Below, piece by piece: positions 32,101 through 43,334 of a stretch of 64,000 nt of DNA; positions within the stretch are counted from its first letter, which is position 1, and each line of letters opens with the position of its first letter. A model generated the notes under the pieces. That model searched no databases. It was given only the letters and a program-made list of their open reading frames with translations, and was not told where the DNA came from. The stretch is from Nemertoderma westbladi (taxonomy: Eukaryota; Xenacoelomorpha; Nemertodermatida; Nemertodermatidae). A program made the position numbers and the translations under genes. The DNA is taken from assembly GCA_032718475.1 (NCBI GenBank), contig JAUCBJ010006864.1:1-64000 (forward strand), in the 5' to 3' direction.

Positions 32101-35100
32101 CAGCCGTTTTTTCGGATCGAGACGTAATCTGCTGTCTTTAGAAGCACTCTGTCCAACCTCCCTCTAGCGGGAAGGTTGGCAGACCCTCTTGGGATCGAAA
32201 CTTAACTAACTGGCCACTCAGCATCTCCTTGCCTAACCGATCAGGACGCTTCCTGGGAAGGTATATATGAAGCTGCTCGCACTTTTTCCTCGCTTCCAAG
32301 TCGACAACCTTGTACCTTGTCCAAACCCGATTTAATTGTTTTCCTACTTTTATTTCCATATTTGTCACACTTCAAAATATTAAAATAAACTCAGTTATCC
32401 CTTCAACTCAAATCAACTTTTTCACATTCAATCAACTTCCACCTTCCTTGAAACATTTTCACCTTCTACCTCTACTTTGGTAGCCGTCACCTAGCTGCAC
32501 TCCCTTCGGCGACTGGATTTCTTATAGCGAAGGACTCTCTCTCTCTCTCTTACAGCGCCCGGTTTCGCCACACGTCTGATCCAGCCAGTAGTAAGTAGAC
32601 CAAAGACCCATTGGACTTGGACACTCTTCAACCTCAACTATAGGGTTGATCACCGAATTGCATTTTATTCAATTACTGGTTCAATCCTTCAATCACACAT
32701 TTTATTTAAAAAAACATTGAACTAACATTATTACAAAGATAAGATTATTACTTATTTTTGTATTTGGGTTTATCTTTAGGGAATCCATTCGGTTGGACTG
32801 ATGTGGTGGCTGTTGGCGCGAGAAGTGCTACGGATCCGGGGTACCATATCGAGGGAGACGCCCTGGGACATCATGGTCGACCTGTTCATCTACAGGGACC
32901 CCGAGGAGCAGCTGAAGGAGGAGCAGGAGAAAGAGAAGGAGCAGCAGAACCAGGACACGGCCTGGGGTGGGGCGGATGCAGCGGCACCCAGCGCTGCCTT
33001 CGGGACCGACGAGTGGTCGACTAACCCACAGATCGGCGGCACGTTCAACCCGGTTAGTTCGTGTGTCTGTGTGCGTGTCCGGTCTGTGCAGTATGCGTGT
33101 CCGGTCTGTGCAGTGTGCGTGTGATATCCTGTCTCTATGTATCGTATCTGTGTATGTCTACTTAAGTTTGGTTTAATAAAGTCAGTGGAAATTATTTTAA
33201 TATTGACAATGATTAATCTATTACTGGGGTTATTATCTATTACTATGACTCTTGTGTTTACTTTTAAGTTAATATATACATAAAAAAACCCCTGTTAGTC
33301 AGTATGTTGGTATATTCAATTATCACATAGAAGTAAAGAGCAGAACTCCGACATCACTGCATACTGTCAAATCTTATATAATTTTTGTACTGTGTGTTTG
33401 CTCTAGCAATCTACCAGTTTTCCATTGGTAACATGTTTACTTACCGTAGGCATATAGGGTTCCTGTGTTCTGTGGTCTGACTTCTGTTTGGGCTGGGTTG
33501 TAACAGCCTGGCTGGGCTGGGTGCGATTAATTTAGGTCATTGGTGCATTATAGATAGGCTTGGATAATTCCCTGTCCAGCTGACGAGGTGTCGAGGATTA
33601 GCGCGTACTGGTCCTAGACACCGAAACGCAACCATATTGTACACAAATTAATTATTTTTGACCTAGTCCTACCCCATTCACGGCGACAAAATTGTCATAT
33701 ATTTTCTTATAGAATATAGGCTTAGCTTTCGTGCAGTTTATTAACGGTATCATTTAGTGTATGGCGGTTAGGTTTTATGGTTAGGGTTGCGACACATACC
33801 TGTATGTGGAGCATATTATGTTATTTTTGTTTGTGTCCTTGGATGGCCTTAGGGTCTGAAAAGTATTATGCGCTTAATGTCCTGATTCTATATTTTTTTC
33901 TAGTTTAAGGGGTGTAAGACTCTTGTGTTTACTTTTAATTTAATATAATCTATTACTGGGTCCGGTTGTTTTTGTATAATAGGTAGTTACTAAAATACAA
34001 GATAACAGTGCCAACCTGTACAGCGTTCTATCTATCTATAATTGAAGCTGCACAATTGAGATGCTATGTCATCTTAACAAAAATATTTTGTCACCACCGA
34101 GTAATCCACAATTGGCAAGCCAAATACAGCGTGCATTAAGAATGCTATGCCGGCTTATCAACAACGTTGTACCGCCACAACTCCCTATCCACCATGACTG
34201 TCGCGGTCCACTATGCTTATTTTCTCAATGGGCCTGCCGAAGCACAATATTATGCACTGGCTGGTCCTCACGGCGATAGCAATGTCCTGCAAAGTGGAGG
34301 CGGCTTTGTATTGCATTGTACTTGACACAGTGAACCCGGCGTAGCATTCAGGTGAATGTGCCATCCAGAGATTTGGTGTTCAATGCTGTCCATGCCTCCC
34401 ATCATATCCCAGCTAACAGAGATCGCCCATATGCTCAAGCTCAAGCATACAATCCTTTGATGTTCACCCGATCAGACATTTCCTGAGGACTTTCAAAGTT
34501 AACTTACAAAATTTTGAAATTTTCAAAATTTAACTGTCAAATTCTTCTTTGAGTTAACAAAAACTATAAGACGCCTGTACTAATGAGCTGAGGAGCTGTT
34601 GGGCTCCCTCTAGTGTTTCTGTGAGTACTCCGAAGTAATCAGAAAACTAAGTCTAGATCACTTAGGTACTTGGCTGGGTTTCCTCGACTTCTGGGGCTAG
34701 TAGGTGGAGCGTGGAGGTACAGCGTTGGTCGTGGAATGAAAACAGTGAGAGAGTTTCGGCTGTTTAACCGGAGTTAGAAAGTTATTTGTGTAAAATGAAT
34801 TAATATAGATTGAACGGAGCCGCTACGACGACAATATCTCGCATATTTTGTGAATCTAATTTCTTAATTGTAATAGATTTCAAAGAAATTCTTTATCTCT
34901 GGCAAGTAGACTAAGACTCGCCTGGCAAGTTATTATGTTACCCTAAACGCTTTATTTTACCTCTATTTCTCTATTTAATCCCGACAGGCCGATATGAAGA
35001 CCCAACCGACTGCGGGATTCGGTCAGGACTGGGCCGGCGACGAGTGGGCGGCTACGACACCTTCCGCCGCCGTGGCGCCCACTGCCACTCCCGCCACAGG

Positions 35101-35161
35101 GCAGACTGCACCCTCGGCTGGAGGCGCAAGTGATTGGGGTGGGGCCAACGAGGCGTGGTGA
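28882..35161 (+). CDS. RPSA: 40S ribosomal protein SA (uS2 / laminin-receptor homologue), four coding exons
   Basis: Coding exons are 28882-29133, 30867-31112, 32780-33052 and 34988-35161 (stop TGA 35159-35161), all joined in phase 0 with GT..AG borders. The product is 314 residues; the human protein is 295. Exon 1 carries [19 protein letters not shown] and [14 protein letters not shown]. Exon 2 has [19 protein letters not shown] and [17 protein letters not shown]. The exon 2/3 junction gives [21 protein letters not shown], the uS2 signature also known as peptide G. The C-terminal half is acidic with (D/E)W motifs ([19 protein letters not shown]), as in animal RPSA. The protein sits at the head-platform cleft of the 40S subunit and is needed for its assembly. 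It is the clearest host gene here. Introns 1 and 2 each hold a C/D-type snoRNA; intron 1 also holds a hAT MITE. Confidence 0.97.
29190..29603. mobile_element. hAT-type MITE in RPSA intron 1
   Basis: The ends CAGGGGTGG and CGAGCCCTG are imperfect inverted repeats of the hAT CAGGG type. They are flanked by an exact 8-bp duplication, TGTAGGAA (29182-29189 and 29604-29611). The inside is built of AAAAAACCTA / TAGGTTTTTT repeats that fold back, with AGGCCTAGCGCCTAGGCCT near the left. 414 bp, no transposase. Confidence 0.85.
29820..30150. other. RPSA intron 1: hairpin and G-run segment
   Basis: Contains a strong hairpin (ACGAGGTTGATTCG paired with ACAATCAACCTCGT near 29897-29931), a second ACCTCT/AGAGGT pairing set, and an uninterrupted G-run of about 20 bases at 30026-30045. 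Probably an old repeat; not identified. Confidence 0.4.
30662..30737 (+). ncRNA. Box C/D snoRNA (copy 1), RPSA intron 1
   Basis: The terminal stem ATTTACA (30662-30668) pairs with TGTAAAT (30731-30737). Box C ATGATGA is at 30670-30676 and box D CTGA at 30727-30730, the standard C/D kink-turn arrangement over 76 nt. A longer outer stem brackets it: CTGTCAATCACTAA at 30641-30654 with TTAGTGATTGGCAG at 30742-30755. The internal guide CTTAGGACACCT (30682-30693) is complementary over 12 bases to the strongly conserved 28S rRNA sequence AGGUGUCCUAAG (recalled, not searched). It is followed by a weak D'-like ATGA and a C'-like ACTGATT. By family rule it should direct 2'-O-methylation in that 28S stretch. 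It is intron-encoded in a ribosomal protein gene, the usual host type. Confidence 0.8.
30867..31112 (+). CDS. RPSA: RPSA coding exon 2
   Basis: 82 codons, RAVLKFAHH to AIPCNNK, between TTTCAG| and AAG|GTGGG. Confidence 0.95.
31130..31200. mobile_element. Fragment of the AACCTGCTCC MITE in RPSA intron 2
   Basis: GTGCCACTGTAACCTGCTCC and the following TTTCCCTAAATTG..ATTTAACATTGAG match the MITE copy at 27.1 kb. It begins about 20 bases after the splice donor. Confidence 0.6.
31453..31535 (+). repeat. tRNA-derived SINE-like sequence in RPSA intron 2
   Basis: An A-box-like TGTCTGAGTGG (31458-31468) and a perfect B box GGTTCGAATCC (31511-31521) are spaced as in a class II tRNA (Ser/Leu type). 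The acceptor stem does not pair (GTCCCAG against TGACGGC), so it is not a working tRNA. It more likely represents a SINE head or a tRNA pseudogene. Confidence 0.5.
31615..31690 (+). ncRNA. Box C/D snoRNA (copy 2), RPSA intron 2
   Basis: Nearly identical to the intron 1 copy. Box C ATGATGA is at 31623-31629, box D CTGA at 31680-31683, and the terminal stem is GTTTACA with TGTAAAT (one G-T pair). Everything from CATCTTAGGACACC to CTGATGTAAATC, including the 28S-complementary guide CTTAGGACACCT, is unchanged. The outer stem TTCTGTCAATCGCTA / TAGTGATTGACAGAA is also kept. Differences fall in the stems and one base after box C, and the stem differences preserve pairing. This supports a functional duplicated RNA gene. 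Confidence 0.8.
32090..32580. other. RPSA intron 2, 3' half: unassigned sequence with a weak minus-strand frame
   Basis: On the minus strand 32368-32138 reads as 76 codons of protein-like composition ([20 protein letters not shown]) without a recognised domain. A (CT)n microsatellite lies at 32529-32550. Could be part of an unidentified repeat; no function proposed. Confidence 0.25.
32780..33052 (+). CDS. RPSA: RPSA coding exon 3
   Basis: 91 codons, [10 protein letters not shown] to GGTFNP, between TTTAG| and CCG|GTTAG. Encodes the end of the uS2 core and the start of the acidic tail ([18 protein letters not shown]). Confidence 0.95.
33053..34987 (+). other. RPSA intron 3
   Basis: Begins with a GT-rich tandem motif (TGTCCGGTCTGTGCAGT, two copies). 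No third snoRNA copy was found. A region of mixed composition at 34040-34480 has no sustained frame. Confidence 0.6.
34988..35161 (+). CDS. RPSA: RPSA coding exon 4
   Basis: 57 codons plus [15 protein letters not shown] to GGANEAW. Ala/Thr/Pro-rich with the conserved acidic-Trp motifs of the C-terminal tail. Confidence 0.93.
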   Translation, partial: ADMKTQPTAGFGQDWAGDEWAATTPSAAVAPTATPATGQTAPSAGGASDWGGANEAW

Positions 35162-35291
35162 TTGTGGAACGAACGGGGAACGGGGTGGAGAAACTTTTGA
35201 ACTTTGGTGAATGTTATTGTCTGGCGTCCTTGGCCTGACTAATTAATTATTGTACTAATTGAATTAGTTTCATTGGTTTGGACGCGATAAT

Positions 35292-35297
35292 AATAAA
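35292..35297 (+). terminator. Polyadenylation signal of RPSA
   Basis: AATAAA 131 bases after the stop codon, in GATAATAATAAATAG, followed by a T-rich stretch. Confidence 0.65.
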
Positions 35298-35299
35298 TA

Positions 35300-36560
35300 G
35301 CATTATACCGAATGTACGCTTTTTTTCAATTTGATTGAATATGAATATTAATATTCTGAGTAATTGGGTTCATGTCGTCACATAACCCCCCCCCCCCCCC
35401 CCCCTAAACTGTCGCTGTCACTAACCTAACCAAGGTCCAACATCCCCCCCCCCCCCCCCCCCCCCACATGTCTGTTAGCACCAAACACAAGCCCCAAACC
35501 GCGCCTGCCTATTACTTGTAGTAGGAGCGTGTTTTTAGTAACTGGAATTTATCAGAACAGTATAGAATTGAATTTGTTTTAATTATGAAAATAAGATCAT
35601 AAATGTCAAATCGTTTAAAACCGCTGTACAATGCAGCACGTGGTATCAATGGATTGTATGAGTGATGGTTTATTGGTTGCATCATGATATATACAGAGTG
35701 ACACCGTGGCTGCGGTAGGTTGTATTTTGGCTGCATTGCAGCCATTATGGTCTTTCTAAAAACATCCGCATTCTTTTAGCTGCAAAACGCCTGGTTACTA
35801 CAGTGATTGAAATTTAATTTTTTGTGTGAATTAATATCCCGATATAGGTATTTTTGTGAATTATATTGATATATTTTTGGTATAAATAATGGCTTATTCA
35901 CTGCCGCTTATTTTCACAAGTGCGATGTGCTGCATTAGGTAACTGTATTACTGTTATGAGAGAACTAAAATATGAATAATACTGGAGGAGGGGCCTACAG
36001 TAGATTTGTTGTGTATCCTTATTGTAAGTCCTAACTAAGATTCTCTATATCTGGGTTTTCTTGGCTCGGATTAACATTTCCGATGTTCATTATAATGATT
36101 GAGGGACTGTCATTATTTCTGTCCGTCAAAAAATATAATAATAATATAAGTAAACCGGCAACCTAATCTTGTTGCTTCTTGGGAATTTCCTCATCTATTT
36201 TCCGATTCCCGTTGTAACTTTTTTAAGAATATTAATTGTTTGCCTACTGTATGTCTAATGTCTATCGTTCTGCTTAACGGCACACCGTCAAACAACGTAA
36301 GATTTTATTATGGGGGTTTTTCTTGTAATGGTGATTCAATTTCGGTTCTAATGTTTAAGTACAGTTTAAGTACAGTACGGGAACCTTATAGAAATGCTGA
36401 TAACTTATCTAAACTCAGCTTACTATTGTATTTCACATCATATTATCCATTATGGCCTACTTCTATTACCTCCCATATCTGACAACATTGAAGATAAACT
36501 TAACTTTATTGTATAGGCCTACGAATAATTATTTACAGCACTATCTTGCTGTGCTTAGAT
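35300..36560. other. Intergenic sequence with two C-runs; no gene seen
   Basis: Two C-runs (about 35387-35404 and 35443-35465) follow RPSA. The remainder up to the satellite is AT-rich with no convincing frame. Confidence 0.4.
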
Positions 36561-36566
36561 TTTCAA

Positions 36567-38395
36567 TGAAGTGTCATTTTGCTGCAAATGTACTGTATGA
36601 GCCTTGTTTTATACTTTCAATGAAGTGTCATTTTGCTGCAAATGTACTGTATGAGCCTTGTTTGATACTTCCAATGAAGTGTCATTTTTCTGCAAATGTA
36701 TGTACTGTATGAGCCTTGTTTTATACTTTCAATGAAGTGTCATTTTGCTGCAAATGTACTGTATGAGCCTTGTTTTATACTTTCAATGAAGTGTCATTTT
36801 TCTGCAAATGTACTGTATGAGCCTTGTTTTATACTTTCAATGAAGTGTCATTTTTCTGCAAATGTACTGTATGAGCCTTGTTTTATACTTTCAATGAAGT
36901 GTCATTTTGCTGCAAATGTACTGTATGAGCCTTGTTTTATACTTTCAATGAAGTGTCATTTTGCTGCAAATGTACTGTATGAGCCTTGTTTTATACTTTC
37001 AATGAAGTGTCATTTTGCTGCAAATGTACTGTATGAGCCTTGTTTTATACTTTCAATGAAGTGTCATTTTTCTGCAAATGTACTGTATGAGCCTTGTTTT
37101 ATACTTTCAATGAAGTGTCATTTTGCTGCAAATGTACTGTATGAGCCTTGTTTTATACTTTCAATGAAGTGTCATTTTTCTGCAAATGTACTGTATGAGC
37201 CTTGTTTTATACTTTCAATGAAGTGTCATTTTTCTGCAAATGTACTGTATGAGCCTTGTTTTATACTTTCAATGAAGTGTCATTTTTCTGCAAATGTACT
37301 GTATGAGCCTTGTTTTATACTTTCAATGAAGTGTCATTTTGCTGCAAATGTACTGTATGAGCCTTGTTTTATACTTTCAATGAAGTGTCATTTTGCTGCA
37401 AATGTACTGTATGAGCCTTGTTTTATACTTTCAATGAAGTGTCATTTTTCTGCAAATGTACTGTATGAGCCTTGTTTTATACTTTCAATGAAGTGTCATT
37501 TTGCTGCAAATGTACTGTATGAGCCTTGTTTTATACTTTCAATGAAGTGTCATTTTGCTGCAAATGTACTGTATGAGCCTTGTTTTATACTTTTTTTGCT
37601 GCAAATGTACTGTATGAGCCTTGTTTTATACTTTCAATGAAGTGTCATTTTTCTGCAATTGTACTGTATGAGCCTTGTTTTATACTTTCAATGAAGTGTC
37701 ATTTTGCTGCAAATGTACTGTATGAGCCTTGTTTTATACTTTCAATGAAGTGTCATTTTTCTGCAAATGTACTGTATGAGCCTTGTTTTATACTTTCAAT
37801 GAAGTGTCATTTTTCTGCAAATGTACTGTATGAGCCTTGTTTTATACTTTCAATGAAGTGTCATTTTTCTGCAAATGTACTGTATGAGCCTTGTTTTATA
37901 CTTTCAATGAAGTGTCATTTTGCTGCAAATGTACTGTATGAGCCTTGTTTTATACTTTCAATGAAGTGTCATTTTGCTGCAAATGTACTGTATGAGCCTT
38001 GTTTTATACTTTCAATGAAGTGTCATTTTGCTGCAAATGTACTGTATGAGCCTTGTTTTATACTTTCAATGAAGTGTCATTTTGCTGCAAATGTACTGTA
38101 TGAGCCTTGTTTTATACTTTCAATGAAGTGTCATTTTGCTGCAAATGTACGGGTACTGTATGAGCCTTGTTTTATACTTTCAATGAAGTGTCATTTTGCT
38201 GCAAATGTACTGTATGAGCCTTGTTTTATACTTTCAATGAAGTGTCATTTTGCTGCAAATGTACTGTATGAGCCTTGTTTTATACTTTCAATGAAGTGTC
38301 ATTTTGCTGCAAATGTACTGTATGAGCCTTGTTTTATACTTTCAATGAAGTGTCATTTTGCTGCAAATGTACTGTATGAGCCTTGTTTTATACTA
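36567..38395. repeat. 54-bp satellite (about 34 copies), open in one frame
   Basis: The unit starts TTTCAATGAAGTGTCATTTT and ends GAGCCTTGTTTTATAC, 54 bp with very little divergence. The chief variation is TTTTGCTGC against TTTTTCTGC. Because 54 is 18 codons and the unit has no stop in one frame, long frames (314 and 274 codons) result. They repeat MKCHF(A/S)ANVLYEPCFILS and shift only where units carry indels (near 36697, 37590 and 38150). The order of the two variants repeats (S-A-S-S-S-A-A occurs twice, about 580 bases apart), implying block duplication. No start context, splice sites or signal suggests translation. Confidence 0.92.
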
Positions 38396-39570
38396 CAGTA
38401 TTAACATATACTCTAGCTGCAATTTTTAACATACGAGTTGGCCTATCCTCATCCTGAACATAAAATGCAATCATGGAATGCTGTTTAGAGAATATCTCTA
38501 TATACTGTTGCATTCCATGAGGAAAAATATGTGTAAAAAGGAAATCTTCGCGTTACAGGTGGTGTACATTGTACATCCGCAGTGAATGACTGCTAGGCAA
38601 GTGGCGCAGCGCGGCGAGTGTGTACAGGTGAACATTAACTACAGTACCGCAGTCGCACTGCAGTAACTACAATTAGGCCTAAACACTCTGACTGTACTGT
38701 TGGACTGACTGACTGTACTTATAGTGTTTTGCCATCATTGGATTACCCCTATAACGAATCAACAGAGACATGGTATTAAATTACTTTTAGGCTCGAAAAT
38801 GGGTCGAAATTATCGGATTTTATTAATTATAACATGTAAAGTGTGCCTTCAAATAATACCGATCTCACAATAAAACAATAATAGTTCACATATTCCCTCT
38901 CTATCCATTTTTAATTAGCACCAGCTGGTGTTTTTATCATTGCGCCTACATATGGTGGTTTTTCGTTTATGTTTATTTTCCGATCCCTGGTCGAAATATT
39001 GACACAAAGCATGCGATCTTAGAATCGCGGTATCCATCCACTGTGAAAATTTCATCGAAATCATTAGAGCGGCTTTGGCTTGAGATCAGTCGGTCTGAGG
39101 CTCCATTTCGCATGAGGACGATACATTTTTACAGTAAGTAGGCCTAAGACACTTTCAAAGGGGTTGGGTCAATCAATATGGCAAATACTGTGTATTTTGA
39201 TATGCTAATAACTTAGTCGGATTTACAGCTGTCGAGTTGAACATTAGTAGGCATCAATAAGACAAAAAGTTTACATTTTTAAGACTTTCAGGCACCATCA
39301 GTACCACAGTATCCCGATAGAGGGATACATATGTCTAAACATTAAATGTTCCCCCATTTCATTGCATTTAATTCGATCAAACTGAAACTGGGTAGATTTG
39401 TACTAGACAATTAGCTGTGTCTTTCACAGGAGGCTAAAGGCTACACCTACAGTTCGTCATGTATGTGGCAATAAAAAAAGGCTCTATCTCAAAGTTTTGA
39501 AAAAATTGATGACCTGCCTAATTACCATTGCGTCCATTCATTAAAGCCCATTGTACTGTAATTATGGCCT
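38396..39570. other. Intergenic sequence, nothing recognised
   Basis: AT-rich. A short imperfect hairpin (GCAATCATGGAATGCTG with CAGTATATAGAG..TGCATTCCATGA near 38467-38520) is the only structure noticed. Confidence 0.35.
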
Positions 39571-40125
39571 AAAGCGGTTAATCTTTTCGTGAATCGTTTA
39601 ACCATTTCCAATTAACCGGTTAAAAAGTAGAAATGCTTGTTTTAGGTTGAAAAATAAGTATGAATTAGGCCTACCTAGACCTACAACTACAACTACAACT
39701 GTATGGTGCAATGGTGCAACATACATACTACAGTACGGTACATACTGTAGTATGAAACTGAAAGTTATAATGCTGACAGTCCCCAAAGCTACAGTACCGG
39801 TATGTAGGCCTATATTTATTATGTAAGCTAAGCTAAGAGGTTTACGTCCCAACTTGCAATACTGTTAAGTACGTCTCTATTGCTCTATTGTGATTGAGCC
39901 ACCAGTACTATAATGTATGTAGGTCTATACTGTACTGTAGTCCTACAGCTGCATACAGTACAAAATGAATTTCTGAAACTTCACAATGGGTAATACTGTA
40001 CACATTAAAATGGTAACATACAGGTAATAAAACTGGTAACAGAACCTGAAAACCTCAAAATGGGACATTAATTTCTAATTAATTTCTAAGCAGTTAGTTT
40101 GAATTAACCGGTTAACCGCTTCATG
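39571..40125. mobile_element. Possible MITE with GCGGTTAA inverted ends
   Basis: AAGCGGTTAA(TC) near 39572 and TTAACCGGTTAACCGCTTCA at 40106-40125 are inverted, and AACCGGTTAA occurs inside both ends. No exact target duplication could be read, so the limits are approximate. It ends about 40 bases before the gypsy remnant starts. Confidence 0.4.
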
Positions 40126-40166
40126 CTCTATAACTGTACTACTCTGAACTAAGACGAATTGTTGGG

Positions 40167-40473
40167 ATGTACAGTAATACTTTTATCGTCGTTACATTCC
40201 AGAATTTAGTCTAATTATAAACCCACTCCAGGAATTACTCAATTCTACCCAACCATCAAAACATGCCAAAAACCAATGAGTGGAGAACAATACACGACGA
40301 AGCATATAACAAGCTGAAAGAAGCTCTCACAAATGCTGTCACATTGCACTATCCTTCTCTGGATGATTGTAACCTTTCCCTGTCCCTCACATCGGATGCA
40401 TCGGAAGTCGCAATTGGCGCCGCCCTACATGAGGTGGCCGGTGCCGATAAGTCTATTCCATTAGCATTCTATT
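40167..40473 (+). pseudogene. pol: Ty3/gypsy element: end of reverse transcriptase, start of RNase H (piece 1)
   Basis: The sequence FYRRYIPEFSLIINPLQELL at 40167 onward is the gypsy RT thumb. After a stop/shift near 40280 it continues with EWRTIHDEAYNKLKEALTNA and SLTSDASEVAIGAALHEV, the connection and RNase H start. It stops inside the codons for LAFY at the LINE insertion and resumes in frame at 42928 (SRKLTKNESTWSTYDRELL). Upstream gag, protease and most of RT are missing. Stops and shifts make it a dead copy. Confidence 0.8.
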
Positions 40474-42921
40474 TATTTATTTTATTTATTTATTCCTTTA
40501 TTTCAAACCAAACAAGGTTCATAGTAAAAACAATACACCGATCAGACAATATAGTTTACACGATACAGTACTAAATTATGAAAATGAATATTTAATAGCA
40601 CAATATTTAGATATTAATCGTAAAGTAGGGACAGGTCATTCATGGCCCTAATTCTAGATTCTGTGCAACATGTGCGAATCACATTAATAATGCTATTGGT
40701 ACTGGTATCCAAGCGCCGTGATAGGCTCTCAATAGCATTGGCTCTAATATGTACAAAGGATGGTAATCCAAGTAAGCTGCAGGTTAGCGACATACTTGTG
40801 GGAGTTGTGTCGTTAGCCATTCTCGGAATTTTAAAAAGCATTCGAATGCTACTATTATATGCAGTGCGCAATTTGTTGTGGACAGACATAGAATAGTTCG
40901 CTCTAGCCCACAGCGCGTTGCCATAAACATTAGTACAATAGGAACGAAAAAGACGTATTTTTACATTCCTAGCACAATTACCAAAATTCCTAACCAAGTA
41001 GTTTGCTCTTGCATACAACGCACAAGTCTGGCGCTTTACATCATAATCATCGTCAGTAGACGAGTGGATTACGTGGCCAAGAAATACAATTTTATCTACA
41101 ATATCAATAGGAGTGCCTAATAAGTACACATTACCAAATATAGACTTGCTACAGCATTTCGGGATAAAATATATACATTTTGTCTTTTTTAAATTAAACT
41201 TAATTGAGAATAGGTCAGCATAATCCATACATATATTTAGTAGTTGTTGTAAACCAAACATAGTATTGGATAGCAGTGACAAATCGTCCGCATATCCTAC
41301 GTGATTGATCCTTCTACCGTTAATAGAGCAACCAAAATTGCACCGATTTAAAGCTGCACTTAAATCATCCATATATACGTTAAATAAATATGGGCTCAGG
41401 ATCCCCCCTTGTTTTGTACCATTGGTGACATGAAATTTACTCGAACTAAATTTACCCCACGAAACAAACAGTAATTGGTTACGATACCAAAAGCATATTA
41501 TTCTAACAAAAATAACCGGTACACCCCTAGTAATTAATTTAGAAAATAGTAAATAATGATTACATCGATCAAATGCCTTGCTGGCATCCAACATACAAGT
41601 AAATACCGGGCTATTATTTTGTAAATAAAAATTTACTGTCTCCTTAAAAGCGAGGATACACAGTTCAGTGCCCGATTTCGGTTTGAAACCAAACTGATTG
41701 TCTGTAGTATCTAAGTATCTACTTACATTAGAAAGTATCAGCCTCTCAAATAGTTTGGAGAATACAGTTGAGATTGCAATACCTCTATAATTATCACTCG
41801 AGGTGATATCACCTGTCTTGTCCTTAATTAAAGGAAGTATCTTAGACTCAATAAGGCCCGGTGGTATATAGTCATGGCACAACATTGAATTAAATAAACA
41901 AGATAGAATGCTACACAATAACTCTGTACAGCCGTATTTAAGATGTTCCGAAGATATATCATCTGTACCTATTGCTTTACCAACGGCCAATTGGCTAATA
42001 GAGTTAAAAATATCCTCTTTACAAAATGTATAATCATTAACGGAGGGAATACTTTCAAATTGACTCTCAACAAAAACTCGGCTAGTGTCAGGAAGGTCAC
42101 AGTTATATAACTTGAAAAAATGATCCTTCCAGAGGTTTCCTATTTGCTCTTCGCCTACGGCTTCCCCGACCTTGTTAGGGAGAGGGCTCTGGTTGGTCGA
42201 TACTTTATGTACCTGAGACCAAAACTTAGTGCTACCAGCAGTGGAGTCTAACATCGCGTCAGCCAGTTTGCCATCACGTATCTCCCGTTCGCGACGCTTA
42301 ACCTGTCGTAAGACACGCTTAAACCGCGCTTTTGATGTTAGGTACTGCTGGTAGGCGGCACCTTGTCTAGGCGAGCCCTGGGATCGCCATAAACGAAAAG
42401 ATAGGTGAGCCTCATTATGGAAAGAATCAACATAGTCATTCCATCCAGGTATCTGTTTATCTGCAGATCCCGTTGCACCTTTATGTATCACAGTTGGTAT
42501 AGTCCTATCAGCAGCTACTTTAAGCGCCTCGCAAACTGCGATATATAATTTTTCAATTGCACCACTATGACATTCATTTGCACATTTGGTATTATTGCAA
42601 CGATTTAATATATCAATTAGTTCATCTACGTTATTATTTATTAATAAATTATCTATTAATCTGTGATAATAAGTAATATTGTCAGGGGAGGCTTTACTCC
42701 AATTCAAACTCGATTTGGTTGTACCACTATTTGTACTGCTGCTATTAGCACCTATTGAAATATTAATATGAATATTAAAACGTATGGGCTTGTGGTCAAG
42801 TAATACAGCACTATAGTCTATAAAAAAGTTATTTACAGCACCTGTAAGGCCGGCCGTACAAACAACGTGGTCTAACCACGAAGTCGTACCATGAGCACCA
42901 CTAACGAAAGTATACGAGTTA
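40474..42921 (-). mobile_element. 5'-truncated LINE inserted in the gypsy RNase H
   Basis: Minus-strand insertion flanked by an exact TCTATT duplication (40468-40473 and 42922-42927). The 3' end (40474 side) has an AAATA-rich tail. The 5' end is cut within the endonuclease domain. Removing it rejoins the gypsy frame exactly. Confidence 0.85.
40614..42921 (-). CDS. LINE protein: endonuclease end and reverse transcriptase (5'-truncated, frame otherwise open)
   Basis: The frame enters at 42921 with the end of an AP-type endonuclease (TTSWLDHVVCT, VLLDHKPIRF) and passes the Met at 42707. It then carries the reverse transcriptase: KILPLIKDKTGD, FGFKPKSGTELCI, CMLDASKAFDRCNHYLL, GTKQGGILSPYLF, YADDLSLL and KKTKCIYFIPKC. 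A tail follows (FGNCARNVKIRLFRSYC, RMLFKIPR). About 770 codons without a stop. The start of the protein is missing, so it cannot be autonomous. A related, shorter fragment lies inside the hAT element (43820-44815). This family is distinct from the 2A LINE at 12 kb. Confidence 0.85.
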
Positions 42922-42927
42922 TCTATT

Positions 42928-43334
42928 CACGGAAACTCACTAAGAATGAATCAACATGGTCTACATACGATAGGGAACTCCTTGCAGCTTTATGAAGCAA
43001 CCATAAATCTCCAGAACGCCTTGGAAGGAAAACATGTGACATTATATACCGACCATAAACCCCTCGTTTCAGCATTTTACAAACAAACCACTGTTTCACC
43101 ACGACAACAGCGACAGCTTTCATTCCTCTCAGAATTTTTCGACTGTGTCTTATACATTCCTGGGAAATCCAACATTGTTGCTGATACTCTATCCCGGCAA
43201 GCCTCGTCGACCCATGTGGACATTTTTGGTTTAGATGAGATTGCAGTCACTCAAGCTGAGCAGACAGATCCTCTAGATGAAGCTACCTCATTCCAGATAA
43301 AAAAAATTCCCCAGGACCTCTGGCCTTGACCTAA
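42928..43334 (+). pseudogene. pol: Ty3/gypsy element: RNase H and tether (piece 2)
   Basis: Continues piece 1 with RKLTKNESTWSTYDRELLAA. A 1-base shift near 42990 leads to NALEGKHVTLYTDHKPLVSA, RQQRQLSFLSEFF and YIPGKSNIVADTLSRQ, the diagnostic end of gypsy RNase H and start of the tether to integrase. It is then cut at 43334 by the BEL element. Confidence 0.85.

Noticed and set aside
33053-34987. Third copy of the RPSA snoRNA in intron 3
   Set aside because: No CTTAGGACACC guide and no box C/D pair with flanking stem was found there.
36452-38404. Long open frames (314 and 274 codons) as a repetitive protein gene
   Set aside because: They exist because the 54-bp satellite unit lacks stops in one frame; indels shift the frame freely and there is no gene-like context.
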